64,000 nt of DNA from positions 62,001-126,000 of the forward strand of contig NZ_BMRE01000018.1 of assembly GCF_014648475.1 (NCBI RefSeq), given 5' to 3'. Under the pieces are notes generated by a model. That model was not told the DNA's origin. It ran no database searches and was given only the letters and a program-made list of their open reading frames with translations. The stretch comes from Lentzea flava (lineage in GTDB: Bacteria > Actinomycetota > Actinomycetes > Mycobacteriales > Pseudonocardiaceae). Positions 33,065 through 39,866 of the stretch are shown here, in pieces; the first letter of the stretch is position 1; each line of letters opens with the position of its first letter. Made by a program: the position numbers and the translations under genes.

Positions 33065-35466
33065 GCGAGCTTGCGCTCCCACGCCTGACGGCCGGTGGCG
33101 CGCGCCAGCTCCAGGGCGCGTGACCGGGTCCGCGCTGCTTCCTCCTCGTCGCCCATCGCCCGGTGGATCTCGGCCAGCTCGGCCAGCGCGGGCACCTGCC
33201 GGACGCGCAACTGCCCGCGTTCCGCGGCCGTGACGGCCTCGACGGCGTGCTCGAACGCCTCGCTGAGGTGCCCGAGCGCGCGGTGAGCGCCGGCGAGACC
33301 GGTCAGCGCGTCGACCTCCCCGCGCAGGTAGCCGACCTTGCGGCAGAGTTCGAGCCCCTGCTGGTGGTGCGACACCGCCTCGTCCGCCCTGCCCTGGGCG
33401 CACGCGGCCAGGCCGAGCGTGTTGTGCGCGTCCCCTTCCGACTTCGGGTCCTCGCACTCGATGGCCAGCTCCAGGGACCGGTGGGCGTGGGCTTCCGCCT
33501 CTGCGCTGCGGCCGCGTTCCAGGTCCAGCAGCGCGCGGGTGTCGAACATGCGGATGACGAACACGGTTCCGAGCGCCGGGTCGTCGAGCTCCGGCACGAG
33601 GGCGTCGAGGTGCTCGGTGGCGCGGTCGACGTCGCCGATGAGGATGTAGGCGTCGGCGAGATGCCCCTCGGCGAACGCCTTGCCGCGCGAGATGCCCTGC
33701 TCGGCCGACAGCCGCGCGACGTCCCGCGCGTAGGACACGGCGAGGTCGAGCGGTCCGAGATCCATGTAGATGCCGCTGAGGTTGTACACCGCCGGCGGGT
33801 TCTCGCCGATGATCCGCAGCGACTCGCGCAGGGCGTCCGCGGCCGCGTCGAGCCTGCCGCACTCCCAGTGCACGATGCCCGCGTTGATCAGCAACGCGCC
33901 GAGGGCCTGCTCGTCGCCGAGCTCTCGCGCGAGCGCGATGCCCTCCTCGAATTCGGCCTGCGCCTGGGCGAACTGACCGCCGCGCCAGTGCGCGAGGCCG
34001 AGCGAACCGCGCATGGCGGCCTCGGCGGCCCGGTCCCGGTGCCCGCGGGCCGCGCGCAGCCCTGCCTGTGCCGACGCCACCCAGTCGACGAGGAGGCTGT
34101 GGAAGTAGAAGTACGCCCGCATGGCGTCGGCGAGCAGCCAGGCCACCGGCCGGTCCCCCGCCGCCAGGATCGCGGCCACGACGCTCGCCCGTTCCGCCTC
34201 CAGCCACGCGACCGCCTCGGTCGAGTCGCCGAAGTCGTGCCGTGGCACGCCGTCCGCGATCGGTGGCAACGCCAGCCTGCGGAACTCGGGGTGCAGCACG
34301 CGACCGGCCGCGTCCGCGTTGACGAGGTAGTAGTCGTGCAGGCGGCCGAGCTCTGGCGGGGCGAGCCGCAACGCGAAGATGCGGAGCAGGTCGTGCAGGG
34401 AGTAGCGGTCACCGGCGCGCTGCACGAGGTTCGCGTCGACGAGCCGGTCGAGCACGGCGGTCGCGTCCTCGCCGAGCAACGCCGTCGCCGCGCCGACGCC
34501 GAAGTCCGGGCCCGGCACGTGGCCGAGCAACCGGAACAACCGTTGTGCCGCTTCGGATTGCGCGCGGTACGACAGGTCGAAGGTCGCCCACACCGCGGCG
34601 TCGCCCTCGATCTCCAGCACCCCGAGCCGGTCGTCGCCGCGCAGCTCGGTCAGGTAGTCCGGCAGGTGGCCGTGGGCCACGTTCGCGGCGGCGATGCGCA
34701 ACGCCAGCGGCAGGTGCCCGCAGAGCCGGGCGAGCTCGGCGCGTTCGGTCCGGCTGCCGCCGATCCGCAGGTGTGCCAACAACTCCTGCGCCTCGCCGTG
34801 GTCGAAGACGCCGACGCGGATCTGCTCGTGCTCCGGCAGATCGGTGCGGCTGGTGACGATCACCCGGCACGACGGCCCGGCCGGCAACAGCGGGCCGATC
34901 AGCTCGCGGGTGGCGTTGTCGATCACGACGAGCACCGCGCGATCGGCCGTCATCCGTTGGTACAGCGCGGTTTGCTCGGCCAGCTCGACGGGCACGTCCT
35001 CGGCTCCGAGCGCACGCAGGAACCGCGACACCGCCTGTTCCGGCGTGACCGGCGCACCCGGCGAGAAGGCGCGGAGGTTCACGTACAGCTGGCCGTCGGC
35101 GAACCGCTCGCTCAGCCGGTGGGCGACGTGGACGGCCAGCGACGTCTTGCCGACACCGGGCGGCCCGGTGATCGCGAGGACCGGGGCGGTCGACGCGAGG
35201 GCCGCCTCGATCTCGTGCGTGCGTCCGACGAAGTCGGGGAGGTCGGCCGGCAGCTGGTGGGGACCGGGCTTGCGCAGCACGAGCCGGTAGCCCGCGGGCT
35301 CGGTGACCACCTGGTCGGTCGCGCGGAGCCGTTGCACCAGGTTGCGCAACGCGCCCTTGGGGTTCGACGGCTTGTCATCGCCCCAGACGGCGTCGATCAG
35401 CTCGTCGAACGGCACCGGCTGGCCGGGTCTGGCCGCCAGCGCCTCGCGCAACACGTCGATCCTCAT
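33028..35466 (-). CDS. AfsR/SARP-like regulator: short winged helix, NB-ARC, TPR repeats
   Basis: 812 residues. Residues 1-65 are a compact OmpR/SARP-type winged helix (PVPFDELIDAVWGDDKPSNPKGALRNLVQRLRAT...GYRLVL) that lacks the N-terminal strands and the following BTAD domain of classic SARPs. An NB-ARC ATPase follows: Walker A GPPGVGKTSLAVHVAH (about 103-118), Walker B AVLVVIDNATRE, PLALRIAAANV, and a winged-helix tail YSLHDLLRIFAL. The C-terminal half is a run of TPR-like helices. It should be an ATP-gated transcription activator; targets are not evident. It is divergent from rpf. Confidence 0.85.
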   Translation of the reverse strand: MRIDVLREALAARPGQPVPFDELIDAVWGDDKPSNPKGALRNLVQRLRATDQVVTEPAGYRLVLRKPGPHQLPADLPDFVGRTHEIEAALASTAPVLAITGPPGVGKTSLAVHVAHRLSERFADGQLYVNLRAFSPGAPVTPEQAVSRFLRALGAEDVPVELAEQTALYQRMTADRAVLVVIDNATRELIGPLLPAGPSCRVIVTSRTDLPEHEQIRVGVFDHGEAQELLAHLRIGGSRTERAELARLCGHLPLALRIAAANVAHGHLPDYLTELRGDDRLGVLEIEGDAAVWATFDLSYRAQSEAAQRLFRLLGHVPGPDFGVGAATALLGEDATAVLDRLVDANLVQRAGDRYSLHDLLRIFALRLAPPELGRLHDYYLVNADAAGRVLHPEFRRLALPPIADGVPRHDFGDSTEAVAWLEAERASVVAAILAAGDRPVAWLLADAMRAYFYFHSLLVDWVASAQAGLRAARGHRDRAAEAAMRGSLGLAHWRGGQFAQAQAEFEEGIALARELGDEQALGALLINAGIVHWECGRLDAAADALRESLRIIGENPPAVYNLSGIYMDLGPLDLAVSYARDVARLSAEQGISRGKAFAEGHLADAYILIGDVDRATEHLDALVPELDDPALGTVFVIRMFDTRALLDLERGRSAEAEAHAHRSLELAIECEDPKSEGDAHNTLGLAACAQGRADEAVSHHQQGLELCRKVGYLRGEVDALTGLAGAHRALGHLSEAFEHAVEAVTAAERGQLRVRQVPALAELAEIHRAMGDEEEAARTRSRALELARATGRQAWERKLAQPPANGGSTSS

Positions 35467-35652
35467 GTGTTCATGGTGCCCAATTCCGCGGGCGTCGAGC
35501 CGATCTCCGGCGTGTCGCCGATCGGCCGAACAGGCGTGAGCCACGCCTCACTTTCCGTGATGGATCTCGACCGATCTCAGGATGGAAACGAACCGATAAC
35601 GGCTACTTTGAGCTGCGGTTTTGTAGGCTCCGCACAACGTTCCGAAACGTTA

Positions 35653-35670
35653 CTGTGATGCGCATCACAG
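35653..35670. promoter_or_regulatory. Perfect CRP/cAMP-receptor-type site upstream of rpf
   Basis: CTGTGATGCGCATCACAG is an 18-bp perfect palindrome matching TGTGA-N6-TCACA exactly. It lies 218 bp before the rpf ATG, in a 421-bp divergent region. From memory, CRP (Rv3676) controls rpfA in M. tuberculosis, so the same control is likely here. Confidence 0.75.
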
Positions 35671-35746
35671 CCTGATACGTTTGGTGACCCCGCCGTCGGT
35701 TACGTACGGTCGCTCCTCGGCTGGTCCCGACCGGCCACGAGCAAGA

Positions 35747-35787
35747 CCGGAGAGCCGAACACCGAACCCAGTCCAAGGGTTCTCCGG
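35747..35787 (+). other. Nested hairpin in the long rpf leader
   Basis: GAACCC (35764-35769) pairs with GGGTTC (35777-35782), enclosed by CCGGA (35747-35751) and TCCGG (35783-35787). It lies in the untranslated stretch between the CRP site and rpf. The rest of 35467-35887 holds no gene. The leader may be regulatory, but the consensus of the c-di-AMP riboswitch was not found. Confidence 0.4.
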
Positions 35788-35887
35788 ACCAACCCCGAGC
35801 GAGAGAAACCGCCGGACTGGGACGCAGGGACGTACCGGGCTCCCGAACCCGAGTTCCTGGCCGCAGGTGTGGTGGACCGAGAGGCAC

Positions 35888-36526
35888 ATGGCGTTCAACC
35901 GAGGCAAGCAGGGCAAGCAGGGTTCCGCCGCTCGCACTATCGCCAAGGTCGCGGCCGTCGGCATCATCGCCGGCGCCCCTCTGGGCCTGGCCGTTGGCAC
36001 CGCCAACGCCGCCCCTGGAATGGACTGGGACGCACTCGCGCAGTGCGAGGCCAGTGGTAACTGGGCCGCCAACACCGGCAACGGGTTCTACGGCGGCCTG
36101 CAGTTCACGCAGAGCACCTGGAACGCGAACGGCGGCAAGGGCAACCCGGCCAACGCGTCGCGCGAGGAGCAGATCCGCGTGGCCGAGAACGTCCTCCGCA
36201 CGCAGGGCGCCGGCGCGTGGCCGTCGTGCAGCAAGCGCATCGGCGCGTACGTGGGCAAGACCGCCCCCGCGCAGAAGCAGGCCCAGCCGCAGCGCAAGGC
36301 GCAGCCGCAGCAGCGCCAGGCGCCCGTGCAGCAGGCGCCGGTCGTCGTCCTCGAGGGTTCCAAGTCGAACCCGCAGGGCAACTACGAGATCAAGGCCGGC
36401 GACACGCTGTCGAAGATCGCCGAGGCCAACAAGGTCGCCGGCGGCTGGCAGGCCATCGTGGAGAAGAACAAGGGCTTCATCACGAACCCCGACCTGATCT
36501 TCCCGGGCCACAAGATCGCCATCTGA
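35888..36526 (+). CDS. rpf: Resuscitation-promoting factor with LysM domain
   Basis: 212 residues from ATG 35888. A twin-domain secreted muralytic enzyme: signal peptide ending ANA (about residue 41), an Rpf lysozyme-like domain (43-117) with the catalytic glutamate in LAQCEASGNWA (Glu54), GFYGGLQFTQSTW and the disulfide partner WPSCSKR, then a Gln/Pro/Ala-rich linker and a LysM peptidoglycan-binding domain (YEIKAGDTLSKIAEANKVAGGW...IFPGHKIAI). It cleaves peptidoglycan to promote growth or spore germination. It has a long leader with a CRP site. Confidence 0.93.
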   Translation: MAFNRGKQGKQGSAARTIAKVAAVGIIAGAPLGLAVGTANAAPGMDWDALAQCEASGNWAANTGNGFYGGLQFTQSTWNANGGKGNPANASREEQIRVAENVLRTQGAGAWPSCSKRIGAYVGKTAPAQKQAQPQRKAQPQQRQAPVQQAPVVVLEGSKSNPQGNYEIKAGDTLSKIAEANKVAGGWQAIVEKNKGFITNPDLIFPGHKIAI

Positions 36527-36584
36527 GCCGCGTTCGTCGGCTGACTGATTTGCAGCTCTCTCTTGTTGTGGGCTGATGCAGGAC

Positions 36585-36623
36585 CAGGGATCTCACCGTT
36601 ACCCCCCGGCGGTGAGGTCCCTG
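36585..36623. terminator. Hairpin terminator between rpf and moaE
   Basis: A 14-bp stem with one G-T pair (36585-36598 with 36610-36623, CAGGGATCTCACCG arm) lies between the convergent rpf and moaE stop codons. Confidence 0.7.
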
Positions 36624-36646
36624 CTTGCGTTCGCGGGCCGGGTCGC

Positions 36647-37072
36647 TCAGGGGCAGTTGACCCACTCGTCCCTGCCGTCGGAGAAGACCTGGCGCTTCCA
36701 CACCGGCAGCCGCGCCTTGACCTCGTCCACGAGGTCAGCGCACAGCAGGAAGGCCTCCTTGCGGTGCTCGGCCGCCACCGCGCAGGCCAGCGCCACATCC
36801 CCGATCTTCAGCGGACCCACCCGGTGCGACACCGCGATGCCGTGCACGCCGGGGTACTTGTCGGAGAGCGACTCGACGACCTCGGCCACCACGTCGGCTG
36901 CCGACGGGTGGGAGTGGTATTCGAGTTCCAGGACCGAGCGGCCGCCGTCGTGGTCGCGCACCACGCCGGAGAACGTCACCACCGCGCCCGCCCGGTCGGA
37001 GCCGACCAGGGCCGCGTGTTCTTCCACCGACAACGGGTCCTCGGTCACGACGGCCCTCAGCACCACGCCCAT
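36647..37072 (-). CDS. moaE: Molybdopterin synthase large subunit
   Basis: 141 residues: AGAVVTFSGVVRDHDGG, LELEYHSHPSAADVV, VHGIAVSHRVGPLKIGDVALACAVAAEHRKEAFLLCADLVDEVKARLPVWKRQ. The last block contains the catalytic lysines (HRKEAF and PVWKRQ). With MoaD it adds two sulfurs to precursor Z. Its ATG shares one base with the mog stop (TGATG), so it is the last gene of the moaC-mog-moaE operon. Confidence 0.93.
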   Translation of the reverse strand: MGVVLRAVVTEDPLSVEEHAALVGSDRAGAVVTFSGVVRDHDGGRSVLELEYHSHPSAADVVAEVVESLSDKYPGVHGIAVSHRVGPLKIGDVALACAVAAEHRKEAFLLCADLVDEVKARLPVWKRQVFSDGRDEWVNCP

Positions 37073-37539
37073 CAGTGGTCTCCTCCGCGCAGTTGGTCGA
37101 GGGCATGCTCCACGACGTTGCCGAGCACGTCCAGGCCGTCTCGCACTCCGCCCGTCGAGCCCGGCAGGTTCACGATCAGCGTGCGGCCCGCCACGCCCGC
37201 CACGCCGCGCGACAGAACCGAGCCGGGTACGCGCGGCCAGCCGGACATGCGGATGGCGTCGGCCAGTCCCGGCACCTCGTAGTCCAGCACCGCTCGGGTG
37301 GCCTCGGGGGTGCGATCGGTCGGGTTGATGCCGGTGCCGCCGGTGGTCAGGACCAGGTCGGCTCCCGCCGACACCGCTTCGGTCAGCGCCTGTTGGACCG
37401 GGTCGCCGTCCGGGACGACGACCGGATCGGCGACCGAGAAGCCGCGCTCGGTCAGCCACTCGACGATCAGGGGGCCGCTGCGGTCGGCGTAGACACCGGC
37501 GGCGGCCCGGTTGGAGGCGGTGATCACCACTGCTTTCAC
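37072..37539 (-). CDS. mog: Molybdopterin adenylyltransferase (MogA/MoaB-like)
   Basis: 155 residues from GTG 37539: VVITASNRAAAGVYADRSGPLIVEWL, the substrate loop DLVLTTGGTGINPTDRTPEAT, and VPGSVLSRGVAGVAGRTLIVNLPGSTGGVRDGL. This MPT-binding fold adenylates molybdopterin before molybdate insertion. Start and stop codons overlap moaC (GTGA) and moaE. Confidence 0.92.
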   Translation of the reverse strand: MKAVVITASNRAAAGVYADRSGPLIVEWLTERGFSVADPVVVPDGDPVQQALTEAVSAGADLVLTTGGTGINPTDRTPEATRAVLDYEVPGLADAIRMSGWPRVPGSVLSRGVAGVAGRTLIVNLPGSTGGVRDGLDVLGNVVEHALDQLRGGDH

Positions 37540-38009
37540 GGGCGCACCCACAGCCCTGACTTGCCGCCTTCCTTGCGTTCCACGCGGACTGCGTCCAGCG
37601 AGGCGGCCGGGTCCACCGACTTCACCATGTCGTGGAGGGTCAGGCCTGCCACCGAGACGGCGGTCAGTGCCTCCATCTCCACGCCCGTGCGGTCGGTGGT
37701 GCGGACCGTGGCTGTGATCAACACCGAGGTGTCGGCCAGAGCCAGGTCCACCACCACCGACGACAGGGCGATCGGGTGGCACAGCGGGACGAGCTCCCAG
37801 GTGCGCTTCGCGGCCATGATGCCCGCGATCCTGGCGGTGGCCAGGGCGTCGCCCTTGGGCAGGCCGTCGGCGCCCAGCAGCGCAACCACCTCGGCGGTCG
37901 TGTGCAGGACCCCGGTGGCCACGGCCGTCCGGGAGGTCTGCTCCTTGCCTGAGACGTCGACCATGCGGGCCGCGCCTTGTGAGTCCAGGTGGGTGAACTG
38001 CTTGGTCAT
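37536..38009 (-). CDS. moaC: Cyclic pyranopterin monophosphate synthase
   Basis: 157 residues from ATG 38009 (MTKQFTHLD). Family motifs are ARMVDVSGKEQTSRTAVATG, KGDALATARIAGIMAAKRTWELVPLCHPIALSSV, and GVEMEALTAVSVAGLTLHDMVKSVD, including the catalytic Lys and the PLCHP pocket. It acts after MoaA in the first step of cofactor synthesis. It is the first gene of the minus-strand Moco operon, following a pair of palindromes downstream of the malic enzyme gene. Confidence 0.95.
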   Translation of the reverse strand: MTKQFTHLDSQGAARMVDVSGKEQTSRTAVATGVLHTTAEVVALLGADGLPKGDALATARIAGIMAAKRTWELVPLCHPIALSSVVVDLALADTSVLITATVRTTDRTGVEMEALTAVSVAGLTLHDMVKSVDPAASLDAVRVERKEGGKSGLWVRP

Positions 38010-38033
38010 ACCGCGATCGTATGCCTGGCTCAC

Positions 38034-38089
38034 GGGAACGCGGGGGCCCCGCGTTCCCCAGAAGGAAACGCGGGGCCCCCGCGTTCCCC
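38034..38089. repeat. Two tandem GC-rich palindromes (REP-like)
   Basis: Two near-identical palindromes of about 26 bp (38034-38059 and 38064-38089), each built on GGAACGCGGGG and CCCCGCGTTCC, stand in tandem between the malic enzyme stop and the moaC start. They may terminate the malic enzyme transcript and may belong to a dispersed repeat family. Confidence 0.65.
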
Positions 38090-38093
38090 GAAA

Positions 38094-39476
38094 TTACGAA
38101 GTGGCTGCCTTGCGGACCGCCTCGGCCACGGCGGGGGCCACCGTGTTGTCGAAGACCGACGGGACGATGAACGACGCGTTGAGGCGGTCGCCGTCCACGA
38201 CGTCGGCGATGGCGCTGGCGGCGGCCAGGAGCATCGCGTCGGTGATGGTCTTGGCGTGGGCGTCCAGCAGGCCGCGGAACACGCCGGGGAACGCCAGCAC
38301 GTTGTTGATCTGGTTCGGGAAGTCCGAGCGGCCCGTCGCCACGACGGCGGCGTGCTGCTGGGCCTCCATCGGGTCGATCTCCGGGTCCGGGTTGGCCAGC
38401 GCGAAGACGATGGCGTCCTTGGCCATGGTCGCGACCTGGTCCGCGCCGAACAGGTTGGGCGCGGACACACCGATGAACACGTCGGAGCCGACCAGGGCGT
38501 CGTGCAGACGACCCGACTGGTTCTCCTTGTTCGTGGACGCCGCGATGGACTTGAGGTTCGAGTCCAGGCCGGGGCGGTCGCGGTGCACGATGCCGTCGAC
38601 GTCCACGGCGATGATGTCGCCGGGCTCCTGGGCCTGCAGCAGGCGGATGATCGCGGAACCGGCCGCGCCGACGCCGCAGACCGTGATGCGACAGTCCTTG
38701 ATGTCCTTGCCGACGACGCGCAGGGCGTTGCGCAGAGCGGCCACGACGACGATCGCGGTGCCGTGCTGGTCGTCGTGGAAGACCGGGATGTCGAGCTTCT
38801 CGCGCAGGCGGGCCTCGATCTCGAAGCAGCGCGGCGCGGAGATGTCCTCGAGGTTGATGCCGCCGTACACGGGAGCGATGAGCTCGACCGCGCGGATGAT
38901 CTCCTCGGTGTCCTGGGTGTCCAGGCAGACCGGCCAGGCGTCGACGCCGGCGAACTTCTTGAACAGCGCGGCCTTGCCCTCCATCACCGGCAGGGCGGCG
39001 GCGGGGCCCAGGTTGCCGAGGCCCAGCACGGCCGAGCCGTCGGTGACGACGGCGACGGTGTTGCGCTTGATCGTCAGGCGGCGGGCGTCGTCCGGGTTCT
39101 TGGCGATCGCCTCGCACACGCGGGCCACACCCGGCGTGTAGGCGCGGGAGAGGTCGTCGCGGTTGCGCAGCGGGACCTTCGAGGAGATCTCGATCTTGCC
39201 GCCGAGGTGCACGAGGAACGTGCGGTCCGACACCTTGCGGACGACGATGCCGGGCAGCGTCTCCAGCGTGTCGGTGATGTCCTTGGCGTGGTTCGCGGAG
39301 AGGGCGTTGCAGGTGAGGTCGATGACGACGCGGTCGTTGTGCGACTCCACGACGTCGAACGCCGTGATCACCCCGCCCGCGCGGCCGACGGCCGTCGTGA
39401 GGTCACCCGCGGCGCTCGCTGACGGCGGCGCCTCCAGGCGAACGGTGATCGAGTAACCAGGGCCGGGGACCGGCAT
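38094..39476 (-). CDS. NAD-dependent malic enzyme with N-terminal ACT domain
   Basis: 460 residues. The N-terminal about 85 residues are an ACT-like regulatory domain (SITVRLEAPP...GGVITAFDVVES). The catalytic part has SRAYTPGVARVCEAIA, KRNTVAVVTDGSAVLGLGNLGPAAALPVMEGKAALFKKF, GINLEDISAPRCFEIEARL, FHDDQHGTAIV, and the NAD site VCGVGAAGSAIIRLL. It decarboxylates malate to pyruvate. The family is usually NAD-preferring; cofactor choice is inferred. It is monocistronic. Confidence 0.92.
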   Translation of the reverse strand: MPVPGPGYSITVRLEAPPSASAAGDLTTAVGRAGGVITAFDVVESHNDRVVIDLTCNALSANHAKDITDTLETLPGIVVRKVSDRTFLVHLGGKIEISSKVPLRNRDDLSRAYTPGVARVCEAIAKNPDDARRLTIKRNTVAVVTDGSAVLGLGNLGPAAALPVMEGKAALFKKFAGVDAWPVCLDTQDTEEIIRAVELIAPVYGGINLEDISAPRCFEIEARLREKLDIPVFHDDQHGTAIVVVAALRNALRVVGKDIKDCRITVCGVGAAGSAIIRLLQAQEPGDIIAVDVDGIVHRDRPGLDSNLKSIAASTNKENQSGRLHDALVGSDVFIGVSAPNLFGADQVATMAKDAIVFALANPDPEIDPMEAQQHAAVVATGRSDFPNQINNVLAFPGVFRGLLDAHAKTITDAMLLAAASAIADVVDGDRLNASFIVPSVFDNTVAPAVAEAVRKAATS

Positions 39477-39594
39477 CGTCGTCCTCCCACGCAGAACTGC
39501 TCAAACGGGAAGCGAGCCTATCCCCGGCCCCTTTGCGGTACTCACGCGACTCGGCAGAGTTAAGACGGCTCTGACAGTTCGCGCGCGAGTCCAC

Positions 39595-39852
39595 TCAGGA
39601 CTTGTTGATCTCCGTCACCGGGTGGGTGTAGCCGAGGTCCTCGACCGGCAGCGGGAACGTCACCGTGCCGAACGGGGAGAGCGCACCCTGCACGTCACTG
39701 GTCAGTTCGGTGACGGGGTGGCCCCCGTCTGGGCCCTCCGGCCAGTGCGGGTCGACCCGTCCAGGGCGTCCTTTCGCCACGATCTCCTCCTCGGTGATGC
39801 CCAATGACGCGCACAAGTGTGACAGAGCACGATGGGAAGTCGACCGGCCCAT
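39595..39852 (-). CDS. Small conserved actinobacterial protein (Rv0863-like)
   Basis: 85 residues, soluble, with LCASLGITEEEIVAKGRPGRVDP near the N terminus, then a conserved-looking PHWPEGPDGGHPVTEL and a C-terminal DLGYTHPVTEI. No catalytic motif is seen. Position beside moaC and the XPB-associated gene matches, from memory, Rv0863 of M. tuberculosis. Its start is 14 bp from the divergent XPB-associated gene. Confidence 0.65.
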   Translation of the reverse strand: MGRSTSHRALSHLCASLGITEEEIVAKGRPGRVDPHWPEGPDGGHPVTELTSDVQGALSPFGTVTFPLPVEDLGYTHPVTEINKS

Positions 39853-39866
39853 ATACCGTGGTGAGA

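Noticed and set aside
35467..35887. Possible c-di-AMP (ydaO) riboswitch in the rpf leader
   Set aside because: Such riboswitches precede many actinobacterial rpf genes, but the conserved GGGGACC, GGGGTGAATC and CAGCTAACC-type blocks could not be found here; only generic hairpins are visible.
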